Shown one piece after another: positions 1-8,611 of a stretch of 64,000 nt of DNA. Under the pieces are notes generated by a model, which saw only the letters and a program-made list of their open reading frames with translations, was not told the origin of the DNA and searched no databases. The position numbers and the translations under genes were made by a program. Origin of the DNA: DATIKM01 sp035477595 (lineage in GTDB: Bacteria > Armatimonadota > Chthonomonadetes > Chthonomonadales > CAJBBX01); NCBI GenBank assembly GCA_035477595.1, contig DATIKM010000033.1, positions 8,889 through 72,888 of the forward strand. Direction: 5' to 3'. How positions within the stretch are numbered: the first letter of the stretch is position 1; every line of letters starts with the position of its first letter.

Positions 1-887
1 GTGAGGAGCGTTCCGATGCTGTAGCGAGCGAGGTCCGGGTCGAAACCGCCCAGGTAGTAGTAATAGCGGTCACGGTGGCGGAAGCAATGGAGCGCTGCGC
101 GCACCACACCGTCGATGCGCAGAAGGTGAAGGCGCAGCCAGCCGCGCGCCTGGAAGCGCTCCGCCACCAATCGGTGGAACCTGCGGACGCGGACACCGCC
201 CAGAACGCCGGGAAGTAGGCGCGACCGCCACCGCCGTTGATGCAGATCGAAGAGCGAAGACATCGCTTCGGCCAGGTCCCGAGGCGTTGCATGTGCCATC
301 TCGACGCTGGGGAAGTCCCTCTCGACACGGCGCTGCGCGTAGGCGACGTTGGAGCGCATCTTCTTGCCCAGGCGTGCCGCGTAGTCGTCCCACGTTGCGG
401 GCAGCGGTACCTGGGGGCAGGGCTCCTGCGTAATCAGGGAGACCCGGCGTCCACTGCCGCAATTGGAGCCGCACCGGTCCGCACCCGCGTTCATCAGGGC
501 GGAGGCGCGCAGCTGCTGCAGATCCGCGAGGTCGAATCCGCGCGCCCCCTGAAGGTAGTCGATCAGGCCCTCCGCGACCGCGCTGGCGTGTGCGTCGTCC
601 GCGATAATGTCGAGGTAGTCTGACGAGCCCGTCCCGAGGAATGCGGCGCGGCGCAGCGGCGTCCCTAGATGGAATCCCACGAAGAGCGGCGCAAGGCCGA
701 CCAGGCACCCCTCGTCGCGGAACTGCCCGAGCAACAGGCGCTTCCCGCGTCCGTGGACGGACCACCAGGCCTCGTTCCATTCCCATGTCTGGTAGATGGT
801 CGACCCGCTGGATCGGCTCAGCAAGTCGTCCCAGTCGTCGCGCAGACGGAGGAGGGCCTCTGGGTCGCGCGTCAGGGTGAACTGCAC
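1..887 (-). CDS. GNAT-like (CelD/BioF2-type) acyltransferase, 3' end cut by the window
   Basis: About 295 codons are visible and the C-terminus runs off the left edge. The translation has features of the GNAT-fold family related to CelD, FemAB and the BioF2-like domain: an aromatic YQTWEWNEAWW stretch near residues 33-43, a basic RLGKKMRSN segment near 175, LHQRRWRSR near 222, and a YYYYLGGFDPDLARYS block near the visible end. The family transfers acyl or aminoacyl groups, often in cell-envelope or polysaccharide metabolism; no substrate can be named here. I chose the GTG at 887 because AGGGAGG lies six bases upstream. An in-frame ATG at 911 falls inside the TATAAT box of the promoter and has no ribosome site. 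Confidence 0.8.
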   Translation of the reverse strand, partial: MQFTLTRDPEALLRLRDDWDDLLSRSSGSTIYQTWEWNEAWWSVHGRGKRLLLGQFRDEGCLVGLAPLFVGFHLGTPLRRAAFLGTGSSDYLDIIADDAHASAVAEGLIDYLQGARGFDLADLQQLRASALMNAGADRCGSNCGSGRRVSLITQEPCPQVPLPATWDDYAARLGKKMRSNVAYAQRRVERDFPSVEMAHATPRDLAEAMSSLFDLHQRRWRSRLLPGVLGGVRVRRFHRLVAERFQARGWLRLHLLRIDGVVRAALHCFRHRDRYYYYLGGFDPDLARYSIGTLL

Positions 888-1238
888 ACTGATCCTCCCT
901 GCCTGGGCCATTATAGCAGGCCTGCCGAGGGGTGTCCACGGATCGGCGCCGCCGGGCAGGCTCGCGCCAGCATCATCGGCCGGCGTTGACGCTTCGGCCT
1001 ACGCTCCGGTAGACTTGCGGGGTAAGCTGGCCTCGTGCCCGAGGCCTACCCCGGCGATGACCGCGTGGACACCCTCGTACTACTGCCTGCTGACACCTTT
1101 GCGGGATGTGGCAAGATAGGGTTGCGCGGATTGTGTGCACGTGCTCTCAGGCGCTGGCCACGGTCCGCCCGTCTGCCCGCTATCGTGCGCAGCGAGCGCC
1201 GCGGCGCCGATCACATAAGGACCAGGAGAACCACAACA
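888..1238. other. Intergenic region between the divergent acyltransferase and galT
   Basis: About 350 bases. The left edge holds the acyltransferase promoter. Reading frames run through the rest, but none has a start with a ribosome site or a recognisable product. I see no convincing galT promoter; an AGGAG-type ribosome site lies just before galT. Confidence 0.5.
910..938 (-). promoter_or_regulatory. Sigma-70 type promoter for the acyltransferase
   Basis: On the minus strand TGGACA (933-938) and a perfect TATAAT (910-915) are separated by 17 bases. Transcription would start near 903, giving a short leader of about 16 bases that contains the AGGGAGG ribosome site and ends at the GTG start at 887. 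Confidence 0.65.
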
Positions 1239-2297
1239 ATGCCGCAGCTGCGTAAGGACCCCGTGACCCGGGAGTGGGTGGTCATCGCCACGGAGCGTAG
1301 CCGCCGCCCGTCGGACTTCAAGGGTGGCGAGGATCTGCAGTCGAGGCCGGCCTTCATCCAGAACTGCCCGTTCTGCCCCGGCAACGAGGCCATGACGCCT
1401 CCGGAGCTGCTGTCGTACCGCCCTGCCGACACGCTCCCCAATGGCGCCGGCTGGTGGATCCGCGTGGTGCCCAACAAGTTTCCAGCGCTCGCGATCGAGG
1501 GCGAGCTGGACCGCATGGGGTACGGGATGTACGACATGATGAACGGCATCGGCGCTCACGAGGTCATTATCGAAACGCCGGAGCACAACCAGTCGCCCGC
1601 GACCATGTCTCACGTCCAGTTGCAGGAAGTGCTGTGGGCCTACCGCGATCGGTTCCTTGATCTGCAGCAGGACCGGCGGTTCAAGTACATCCTGGTGTTC
1701 CGAAACCACGGCAAGGTTGCCGGCGCCTCTCTGGAGCATCCTCACTCACAGCTCATCGCGTTGCCCATGGTGCCCCAGGACGTGATGTTGAAGATCGAGG
1801 GCGCGCAGCGCTACCACGACTACCACGAGCGGTGCATCTACACGGACATGATCAAGCAGGAGATGAGCTACGGCGAGCGAGTCGTGTGCATGACCGACGA
1901 GTTCATCGCCTTCTGCCCGTTCGCCGCAAAGTCGCCCTTTGAGACGTGGGTGATGCCCCGCCACCACTCGCCGTCGTTCGCCTATGAGGACCGGTCGCGC
2001 ATCAACGCGTTCGCGGTGGTCCTGCAGGACGTGCTCGAACGGTTCCGGGTGTGCCTGAGCGACACGCCGTACAACTACATGCTGCACACCGCACCGATCA
2101 ACCAGGACCGCGATCGAGACTTCCACTGGCATCTGCGCATCGTCCCGCGGCTAACGATCGCGGCAGGTTTCGAGATGGGCACCGGCATCTACATCAACGT
2201 GACGTCGCCCGAGGACGCCGCGCGGCACCTGCGCAGCGTCCACGTCGCACCCATCGAGACCGACGGCGTGCATGCCATGGCGGACGCCGCCCGGTAG
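1239..2297 (+). CDS. galT: Galactose-1-phosphate uridylyltransferase
   Basis: 352 residues, the usual length for bacterial GalT. The enzyme exchanges UMP between UDP-glucose and galactose-1-phosphate in the Leloir pathway, in the cytoplasm. The active-site HPHSQ motif, whose central His carries the uridylyl group, is at residues 167-171 within GASLEHPHSQ. The zinc pair CPFC is at 43-46. Start ATG at 1239 is preceded by AGGACCAGGAG; the frame is open further upstream but the conserved N-terminus begins here. No galK or galE is adjacent, so it stands alone between the acyltransferase and nrdR. A long GC-rich hairpin follows the stop. Confidence 0.95.
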   Translation: MPQLRKDPVTREWVVIATERSRRPSDFKGGEDLQSRPAFIQNCPFCPGNEAMTPPELLSYRPADTLPNGAGWWIRVVPNKFPALAIEGELDRMGYGMYDMMNGIGAHEVIIETPEHNQSPATMSHVQLQEVLWAYRDRFLDLQQDRRFKYILVFRNHGKVAGASLEHPHSQLIALPMVPQDVMLKIEGAQRYHDYHERCIYTDMIKQEMSYGERVVCMTDEFIAFCPFAAKSPFETWVMPRHHSPSFAYEDRSRINAFAVVLQDVLERFRVCLSDTPYNYMLHTAPINQDRDRDFHWHLRIVPRLTIAAGFEMGTGIYINVTSPEDAARHLRSVHVAPIETDGVHAMADAAR

Positions 2298-2320
2298 CAG
2301 GCAGCCGCATCGTTGTGACC

Positions 2321-2356
2321 ACGGCCGGCCGCGGGGACACCCCCGCGGCCGGCCGT
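2321..2356 (+). terminator. Hairpin terminator after galT
   Basis: A perfect 16-bp inverted repeat, ACGGCCGGCCGCGGGG and its complement, around a four-base ACAC loop, 24 bases after the galT stop. There is no T-tract, so termination is inferred from stem strength and position. Confidence 0.6.
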
Positions 2357-2433
2357 CTGCATGCGTGGTCATGGGAGGCGCTGCGTGCCCGGGACGCTTG
2401 GGAAAACTCACCGCGCATTCCGCCGGGCGCGGG

Positions 2434-2462
2434 TTGACACGCCACATCTTGTGCGCTATCAT
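2434..2462 (+). promoter_or_regulatory. Promoter of nrdR-nrdJ
   Basis: TTGACA (2434-2439) and TATCAT (2457-2462) with a 17-base spacer, about 45 bases ahead of nrdR. Two NrdR-box-like sites overlap and follow it, which would let NrdR repress its own operon. Confidence 0.75.
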
Positions 2463-2484
2463 GCCTTGCGCTACTACATCTGGT
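2439..2484 (+). promoter_or_regulatory. Tandem NrdR-box-like operator
   Basis: Two sites resemble the NrdR-box consensus ACACWATATVTWGT: ACGCCACATCTTGT (2439-2452, about 11 of 14) and CTACTACATCTGGT (2471-2484, about 10 of 14). They start 32 bases apart, close to three helical turns, which is the spacing known for NrdR box pairs. The first lies between the -35 and -10, the second just after the expected transcription start. NrdR is encoded immediately downstream, so autoregulation is likely. Confidence 0.6.
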
Positions 2485-2508
2485 GGTCAGTCGGAGCGCG
2501 AAGCTGCC

Positions 2509-2976
2509 ATGCGCTGTCCGTTCTGCCGGGCGAGAGAAGACCGCGTGCTCGATTCACGGGAGGCGCCGGACGGCACGACCATCCGGCGCCGCAGGGAGTG
2601 CAAGTCGTGCGGGCGGCGGTACACGACGTTCGAGCAGATTGAGGAAATGGTCGTGTACGTTGCCAAGCGCAACGGTCGACGGGAGCCCTTCAGCCGGCAG
2701 AAGATCCTGGCTGGGCTGCGCCTCGCCTGCAAGGGTCGCCCCGTCAGCCCCACCGTCCTCGATGATATGGCGGACGAGATCGAGCGTCTGCTGTACAACC
2801 GGCTCGAAAAGGAAGTGCCGAGCGTCGAGATTGGCGAGATGGTGATGGAGCGTCTCCGAACGATCGATCAGGTGGCCTACGTGCGGTTCGCCTCTGTGTA
2901 CCGCCAGTTCGAGGATGCGACGCAGTTCAAGGAGATCGTGAACCGGCTGGGCCGAGGGCGGCGTCGACAGGTCTAG
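2509..2976 (+). CDS. nrdR: Transcriptional repressor NrdR
   Basis: 155 residues, the normal length. NrdR is a nucleotide-sensing repressor of ribonucleotide reductase genes. The N-terminal zinc ribbon has C3-x2-C6 and C31-x2-C34, followed by the RRRREC basic stretch that contacts DNA. Residues about 47-137 form the ATP-cone (VVYVAKRNGRREPFS onward). I chose ATG 2509 because it begins with the invariant MRCPFC; the frame is open upstream, but that part lies within the promoter. It precedes nrdJ by 63 bases, so regulator and target are together. Operator-like boxes overlap its promoter. Confidence 0.96.
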   Translation: MRCPFCRAREDRVLDSREAPDGTTIRRRRECKSCGRRYTTFEQIEEMVVYVAKRNGRREPFSRQKILAGLRLACKGRPVSPTVLDDMADEIERLLYNRLEKEVPSVEIGEMVMERLRTIDQVAYVRFASVYRQFEDATQFKEIVNRLGRGRRRQV

Positions 2977-3039
2977 CCGCTCCTGCCACGCGCCTGCAGC
3001 CGTGCTTCCATACTCGAGAGTTCAAGGAGCCCTCACGCG

Positions 3040-5877
3040 ATGGACATACCGGTGGTTGCCGACAAGTGCGATGAGCCCGTCGAGGCGCACAACGCGGACG
3101 GGCCGGCGCTTTCGGACCGCGCCGCGGTCCACGGCTCGACGCGTCGGGAGGCGAGCGTGCCCACGGGCCTGCGCGTGCCCCGCCGGTTCACGGAGCCCGG
3201 CGAGGACGTGTGGGCCAGCGTCGAGTGGGCGAGGCGCAGCGCCGTCATCACGGGAGAGCGTGGCGAGGTCGTGTTCGAGCAGCACGACATCGAGGCGCCG
3301 GCCGACTGGAGCCAGCTCGCCGTGAATGTGGTGGCGTCGAAGTACTTCCGCGGCCATGTCGGCACGGCGCAGCGCGAGCGCAGCGTGCGCCACCTGATCG
3401 AGCGCGTCGCCCACACGATCGCGGAATGGGGCAGGCGGGACGGCTACTTCGCCTCGGAGGGGGACTTCGCGGCCTTCCGCGATGAGCTGAGCCACCTGCT
3501 CCTCCACCAGAAGGCCGCCTTCAACTCGCCCGTGTGGTTCAACGTCGGCCTCGCCGACCAGCCGAAGCCTCAGTGCTCGGCGTGCTTCATCAACTCGGTC
3601 ACCGACACGATGGACAGCATCCTCACTCTCGCGCGCACCGAAGGAATGTTGTTCAAGTTCGGGTCGGGAACGGGGACCAACTTCTCCACACTGCGCTCCT
3701 CCAAGGAGCGGCTGCACGGTGGCGGCACCGCCTCGGGCCCGGTCTCCTTCATGCGCGGTTACGACGCCTTCGCTGGGGTCATCAAATCAGGGGGCAAGAC
3801 CCGCAGGGCCGCGAAGATGGTGATCCTCAATGTGGATCACCCGGACGTCGTCGACTTCATCACCTGCAAGGCGAACGAAGAGCGGAAAGCGTGGGCGCTG
3901 ATCGACGCCGGATACAACGGCAACTTCAACGCATCAGGCGGGGCGTACGACAGCGTGAGCTACCAGAATGCCAACCATTCCGTTCGCGTCTCGGACGAGT
4001 TCATGGAGGCGTACCTGTCCGACGGGCCGTGGCACACCCGCGAGGTGCTGACCGGTGAGGTTGCGGCAACGCACCAGGCGCAGGACCTGATGCGGCTCAT
4101 CGCCGAGAGCGCATGGGTCTGCGGCGACCCCGGCGTTCAGTACGACACCACCATCAATCGTTGGCACACCTGCAAGTCGACTGACCGGATTCACGCCAGC
4201 AATCCGTGCTCGGAGTACATGTTCCTCAACGACTCCGCGTGCAATCTTGCCTCCCTGAACCTGATGGAGTTCCGGCTCGAGGACCGCGAGTTCGACGTCT
4301 CGGCGTTCGAACATGCGTGCCGGATTCTGATCACGGCTCAGGAGATCATCGTCGACAACGCCAGCTACCCGACCGACGTGATCGAACAGAACAGCCGCGA
4401 CTATCGCCCGCTCGGGCTTGGCTATGCAAACCTCGGGGCGCTCCTCATGTCACGCGGGGTCGCCTACGACAGCGATGCCGGCCGCGCCATCTCCGCCGCC
4501 GTCACAGCCCTGATGACGGGCGCGGCATACCACCAGTCGTGCGTGGTGGCGCGCGATTGCGGCGGTCCCTTCGCGGGGTATGCGCGGAACCGGCAGTCGT
4601 TCCTCGGTGTAATGCGCCTGCACCGGAGCGCCGTGGAATCGCTGGACGCCAGGCTGGCGCCTGCCGGCGTTGCTGAGGCTGCGCGCGCTCTCTGGGACCG
4701 CGTGCTGTCAGACGGCGAGGTCCATGGCTTCCGGAACGCGCAGTCGACCGTGCTGGCTCCGACGGGGACGATCGGCTTCATGATGGACTGCGACACGACC
4801 GGCATCGAGCCCGACATTGCGATCGTGAAGTACAAGAGCCTCGTCGGCGGCGGGATGATGAAGATCGTGAACCAGACCGTCCCGGAGGCGCTCAACCGGC
4901 TCGGATATCCTGAGGACCAGGCGGCTGCCATTCTGGCGCACATCGATGCCCGCGACACGATCGAGGGCGCGCCCGGGCTTCGCGAGGAGCACCTGCCCGT
5001 CTTCGATTGCGCTTTCAGGCCGGTCAACGGTGCGCGCTCGATCAACCACATGGGTCACGTGAAGATGATGGCGGCCGTGCAGCCCTTCATCTCCGGGGCC
5101 ATCTCGAAAACGGTCAACATGCCACACGAGGCAACCGCCGAGGACATCGCCCACGTCTATGTCGAGGGTTGGCGGCAGGGCCTCAAGGCTATCGCTATCT
5201 ACCGCGATGGATCGAAGCGAACGCAGCCTCTTCGCACCCGGAGGGCCGAGGAGCAGCAGTCGGACGTCGGGGCGGCGCTCGGAACTCCTGCGTCGCTTGA
5301 GCCGCTGCCCGTGCGTCGTAAGTTGCCCGATGAGCGCAGGTCGATCACGCACAAGTACAGCGTGGCGGGACATGAGGGCTACATCACCGTAGGCATGTAC
5401 GACGACGGCAGCCCGGGTGAGATCTTCCTCACGATGAGCAAGGAGGGGTCCACCATCTCCGGGCTGATGGACACCATCGCCACGATGACATCGTTGGCTC
5501 TTCAGTATGGGGTTCCCCTCGAGACGCTGGTGAATAAGTTCGCCCATACGCGGTTCGAGCCCTCGGGCATCACGCCGAACCCCCAGATCCGCTTCGCCAA
5601 GTCGATTCCGGACTACATCTTCCGATGGTTGGGGCTGAAGTTCCTGCCGCACGATGCGCAGCCGGCCGAGGAGGCGACGCTGAACGGGGGGGGCGCCGCC
5701 GGGCTGCCTGAGCGCCGACCGGATCCCAGCCCCGTCTCGGCGTTCGACCGTCGCGAGCACGAGATATACCAGCTACAGGCCGACGCGCCAGCCTGCGCGG
5801 ACTGCGGGGCGCTCATGGTCCGGAACGGCGCCTGCTACAAGTGCACCAATTGCGGGTCTACCCTGGGCTGCTCTTAG
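3040..5877 (+). CDS. nrdJ: Class II adenosylcobalamin-dependent ribonucleotide reductase
   Basis: 945 residues. It reduces ribonucleotides to deoxyribonucleotides using a radical generated from adenosylcobalamin, so DNA synthesis does not require oxygen or a separate radical subunit. The N-terminal reducing Cys is in QCSACF (178-183). The radical-loop motif NPCSE is at 388-392, with the catalytic Cys and Glu, followed by CNLASLNL. PTGTIGF and the DTTGIEPD region lie further on. The tail carries a CxxC...CxxC zinc ribbon (about 917-940) and a final Cys, typical of long NrdJ proteins and used in thioredoxin-linked re-reduction. Start ATG 3040 follows AAGGAG. Probably cotranscribed with nrdR. 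Confidence 0.96.
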   Translation: MDIPVVADKCDEPVEAHNADGPALSDRAAVHGSTRREASVPTGLRVPRRFTEPGEDVWASVEWARRSAVITGERGEVVFEQHDIEAPADWSQLAVNVVASKYFRGHVGTAQRERSVRHLIERVAHTIAEWGRRDGYFASEGDFAAFRDELSHLLLHQKAAFNSPVWFNVGLADQPKPQCSACFINSVTDTMDSILTLARTEGMLFKFGSGTGTNFSTLRSSKERLHGGGTASGPVSFMRGYDAFAGVIKSGGKTRRAAKMVILNVDHPDVVDFITCKANEERKAWALIDAGYNGNFNASGGAYDSVSYQNANHSVRVSDEFMEAYLSDGPWHTREVLTGEVAATHQAQDLMRLIAESAWVCGDPGVQYDTTINRWHTCKSTDRIHASNPCSEYMFLNDSACNLASLNLMEFRLEDREFDVSAFEHACRILITAQEIIVDNASYPTDVIEQNSRDYRPLGLGYANLGALLMSRGVAYDSDAGRAISAAVTALMTGAAYHQSCVVARDCGGPFAGYARNRQSFLGVMRLHRSAVESLDARLAPAGVAEAARALWDRVLSDGEVHGFRNAQSTVLAPTGTIGFMMDCDTTGIEPDIAIVKYKSLVGGGMMKIVNQTVPEALNRLGYPEDQAAAILAHIDARDTIEGAPGLREEHLPVFDCAFRPVNGARSINHMGHVKMMAAVQPFISGAISKTVNMPHEATAEDIAHVYVEGWRQGLKAIAIYRDGSKRTQPLRTRRAEEQQSDVGAALGTPASLEPLPVRRKLPDERRSITHKYSVAGHEGYITVGMYDDGSPGEIFLTMSKEGSTISGLMDTIATMTSLALQYGVPLETLVNKFAHTRFEPSGITPNPQIRFAKSIPDYIFRWLGLKFLPHDAQPAEEATLNGGGAAGLPERRPDPSPVSAFDRREHEIYQLQADAPACADCGALMVRNGACYKCTNCGSTLGCS

Positions 5878-5970
5878 GACACTGCGGTAGGTACCTGCCC
5901 GGCGTCTGGTGGCGCGGCGGCAGACGAAGGCGCCTGCAGCGCTACGAGAGGCTGTCCGCGGGAAGCATCC

Positions 5971-6695
5971 ATGCTCAAGATCACCGAGGTTCGTCCGTCT
6001 CGCAGCGTCACTGGCGAGTACGTCGTGCTGCAGAACCAGGGACTGATGACGGTGGCCCTGCGAGGCTGGGTTCTGTGCTCAGAGGCCTACCTGCAGGGTC
6101 TCTGGGATCAGCGCGCCTGTCCGGCGTACGTCTTTCGCACGGAGACGGCCGTCAAGCCCTATCAGCGCGTCGTCGTGTTCACAGGGGAGGGTGACGACGG
6201 CTGGTACTCGACCGTCGATGGCAAGCTGGCCTACGTGGCCTACTGGGGTCGGCACGAACCGGTGTGGTCGCGCGTCGAGCAAGTGTTCGTGCTCCACTGC
6301 GCCTCGTCCAGGCGCATCGCGGCGCTCGGGCCTCCGGCCGTCGCTGGCCACCGTCCTTGGAACGCATCTCCTAGAGCCAGTCGTAGTGATCAATGACAAC
6401 GGACTGGTGGTGCGCCGCGGTCGTTCGTCGATTCCCATGGGAGCAGCGAGTTCCTGGCGCGCCACGTGGCACCGCAAGGAGATGCTGCGCAATGTGGGCA
6501 CGCCCGCTGAACGATCAGTACACGGACGAGCTCTTCCTGGCGGGGGAGCTGGTGCAGCCGGGAGTATACCGCCAGCTGCAGAGCGACCGACGCGTCGTGC
6601 TGGAGACCGCCGAACGGCTGCCAGCCAGCCTTGATGGACGGGTAGCCACGTATGTGCGCGTTCCTGGGATATGGAGCGAGGAGCGCACCGTCTAG
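5971..6695 (+). pseudogene. Lamin-tail-like protein gene broken by two frame changes
   Basis: Coding-like sequence moves through three frames. 5971-~6335 encodes about 120 residues with a lamin-tail-domain look (GEYVVLQNQG, RGWVLCSE, YQRVVVFTGEG). From ~6340 to ~6500 the coding frame is +1 relative to this (LLEPVVVINDNGLVVRRG). From ~6505 to the TAG at 6695 it is shifted by +1 again (NDQYTDELFLAGELVQPGVYR). The second and third parts have no start codon or ribosome site of their own, and third-position GC is high in exactly these frames. One gene of about 240 codons with two single-base insertions fits best. It could be a real pseudogene or a sequence error near the GGG and CCC runs. Confidence 0.55.
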
Positions 6696-6728
6696 ACGCC
6701 AACCTGGCCCGCTATACGCTTTCCTCAG

Positions 6729-6752
6729 GCCGGCGCCATTTGCGGCGCCGGC
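6729..6752. terminator. Bidirectional terminator hairpin
   Basis: GCCGGCGCC and its perfect complement around ATTTGC, followed on the plus strand by TTTCGTC. It lies between the end of the frame-disrupted plus-strand gene and the end of the minus-strand HAD phosphatase, so it can serve both. Confidence 0.7.
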
Positions 6753-6768
6753 TTTCGTCGTGCGGGGC

Positions 6769-7599
6769 CTACGGGAGCTCGGTCAGGCCGTCTATGATCA
6801 GGTCCGGTTGGTCGTGCGGGGGCAGTCTGGCCGCGTCAGCCCTGGTGGAGACGCCGGTGGTGACCAATACGCTCAGGCACCCAGTGCGCTTGCCGATAGC
6901 GATGTCCGTGTCGAGGCGGTCTCCTACGACGACGCATCGCTCCGGCGGCATGGCGGCTGCCTCCAGCAGCATGCGGAGGCTGGCCGGTTCTGGCTTGCCG
7001 ACCGTCTGCGGGGTTGTGCCGGTGCACGTCTCCACGGCGGCGACGAGCGAGCCGCCGCCCGGCAGGGTGCGGCCTCCCGCGTCCGGATAGGTGGCGTCGC
7101 GGTTCGTGGCGATGAACCGCGCGCCCCCCATGATCTGGGCGTGCGCCAGCGCAAGCTTCTGGTACGTGAACGCGCGGTCCCATCCCACGATCACGTAGTC
7201 GGCCGCGATGCCCTGATCGTCTATGACGTCGATCCCCACCGCCGTCAGCTCGCGCCTCAGTCCCTCCTCGCCGATCACGTAAGCGCGACGTCCGGCGCAG
7301 CCCTCGGCGTGGAGCAGCCGGGCGGTAGCATAGGCGGAGGTCATCACGTCCTCGATGGAGGCCCGCATGCCGAACCGGGCGAGCTTCCGTACGTAGTCCT
7401 CACGGGACTGCGATGAGTTGTTCGTGAGGTAGCGCACCACGTCGCCGCGGCCGCGCAGTCGCGCGATGGCCTCGGCTGCGCCCGGCAACGGATCGTCCAT
7501 GCACCACAGGACGCCGTCCATATCGAACACGTAGATCGCGGGGTGCTCGACAGGGCGATGCTCTGCGGGAGCGCTCTGCGGGTGTTGGGCGCCGGTCAT
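6769..7599 (-). CDS. HAD-superfamily IIA phosphatase (NagD-like)
   Basis: 276 residues. The N-terminal HAD motif YVFDMDGVLW carries the nucleophile Asp, RYLTNNSS is motif II, and VGDRLDTDI near the end is the metal-binding motif IV. A cap domain between motifs II and III marks subclass IIA, which includes NagD and phosphoglycolate phosphatases. The substrate cannot be read from the sequence. I start it at ATG 7599, four bases after the stop of the polyprenyl synthase, because upstream codons lie inside that gene. It is the last gene of a three-gene minus-strand operon. Confidence 0.85.
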   Translation of the reverse strand: MTGAQHPQSAPAEHRPVEHPAIYVFDMDGVLWCMDDPLPGAAEAIARLRGRGDVVRYLTNNSSQSREDYVRKLARFGMRASIEDVMTSAYATARLLHAEGCAGRRAYVIGEEGLRRELTAVGIDVIDDQGIAADYVIVGWDRAFTYQKLALAHAQIMGGARFIATNRDATYPDAGGRTLPGGGSLVAAVETCTGTTPQTVGKPEPASLRMLLEAAAMPPERCVVVGDRLDTDIAIGKRTGCLSVLVTTGVSTRADAARLPPHDQPDLIIDGLTELP

Positions 7600-7603
7600 C
7601 GGC

Positions 7604-8611
7604 TCATCGCTGTCGCCGGGCGGCGTAGCTCGCCAGCGCCCAGGCGCTCTCTCTGGCTTCGCTCGGGGGCAGCGACAAGAGCGAAGCAGCGGCGGCGTCC
7701 GCGAGCCGCTGCGCAGCACAGCGCGCGGCGACGAGCGCACCGGTGCGCTCCATCACCGCGACGACGGGGCCGAAGTCTTCGGGCGGCAGGCTGGCCTGAC
7801 CGAGCGCCTGCTCCAGCAGACGGCGCTCGGAGGCAGTCGCAGATGCCGCCGCGATGAGGAAGGGGAGGGTGACACGGCCTTCGCGCAGATCGCTGCCCAG
7901 CGGTTTGCCGGTGAGGGCGGGGTCGCCCGTGTAGTCGAGGAGGTCGTCGGTCACCTGGAATGCCGTGCCTAGATGAAGCCCAAAGTCCGCCAGCGCCTGC
8001 TCCTCGTCAGGCTTGGCCTCGCCGATGATCGCTCCACATCGCGCGCAGGCGCCGATGAACACTGCCGTCTTCTTGCGCAGGATCTCGTAATAACGCTCCT
8101 CCGACATGGTCGGGTCGTTGAGGGCCAGGATGCCCATGACCTCGCCTTCGCTCATGTCGATGGTGACATCCGCGATAGCCCTCAGCAGACGCAGGTCGCC
8201 GTCATCCGTGAAGACCCGCATCGCGCGGGCGAGAAGGTAGTCGCCCGTGAGCACCGCCACCCCGTTCCCGTAGAGCCGGTTGGCAGTCGGTCGCCCGCGC
8301 CGTGTGGCGGTGTGGTCGACTACGTCGTCGTGCACCAGCGTGGCCATGTGGACAAGCTCGAGAGCGGCGCCCACGGCGGAGAGGCGGCTGCCCCCGAAGT
8401 CCGAGCGCAGACATCGAGCCGCCAGGCAGGCGATCGCGGGACGGAGCCGCTTGCCGCCCGCCTGGAGCACATGGCTGCCGACCGTCTGGATGCGCCGCAC
8501 GTCGGAGGCGATCTCTTCCCGCAGGCGCTCCTCGATGCTCGAGAGATCCTCTAGGACGGCAGGCGGAAGCTGCACATCCCACAGGGTCGCGCCCGATGCG
8601 GTGGCGCTCAA
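7604..8611 (-). CDS. Polyprenyl diphosphate synthase (long-chain, IspB/HepT-like)
   Basis: About 335 residues. It condenses isopentenyl diphosphate units onto an allylic primer to make the side chain of a quinone or a similar lipid. The first Asp-rich motif DDVVD is at about 95-99 in LVHDDVVDHTATRRGRP, and the second is DDLLDYTGD near 225-230. GGKRLRP near residue 53 binds diphosphate. No ATG or GTG suits the N-terminus. A TTG at 8611 overlaps the ubiE stop as TTGA and has AGGA upstream; a TTG at 8635 is the alternative. Pairing with ubiE points to menaquinone side-chain synthesis. Confidence 0.88.
   Translation of the reverse strand: MSATASGATLWDVQLPPAVLEDLSSIEERLREEIASDVRRIQTVGSHVLQAGGKRLRPAIACLAARCLRSDFGGSRLSAVGAALELVHMATLVHDDVVDHTATRRGRPTANRLYGNGVAVLTGDYLLARAMRVFTDDGDLRLLRAIADVTIDMSEGEVMGILALNDPTMSEERYYEILRKKTAVFIGACARCGAIIGEAKPDEEQALADFGLHLGTAFQVTDDLLDYTGDPALTGKPLGSDLREGRVTLPFLIAAASATASERRLLEQALGQASLPPEDFGPVVAVMERTGALVAARCAAQRLADAAAASLLSLPPSEARESAWALASYAARRQR

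Noticed and set aside
70..939. A complete minus-strand frame of 289 codons at the left edge
   Set aside because: It is shadow sequence. The real acyltransferase is in another minus-strand frame that is open to the window edge.
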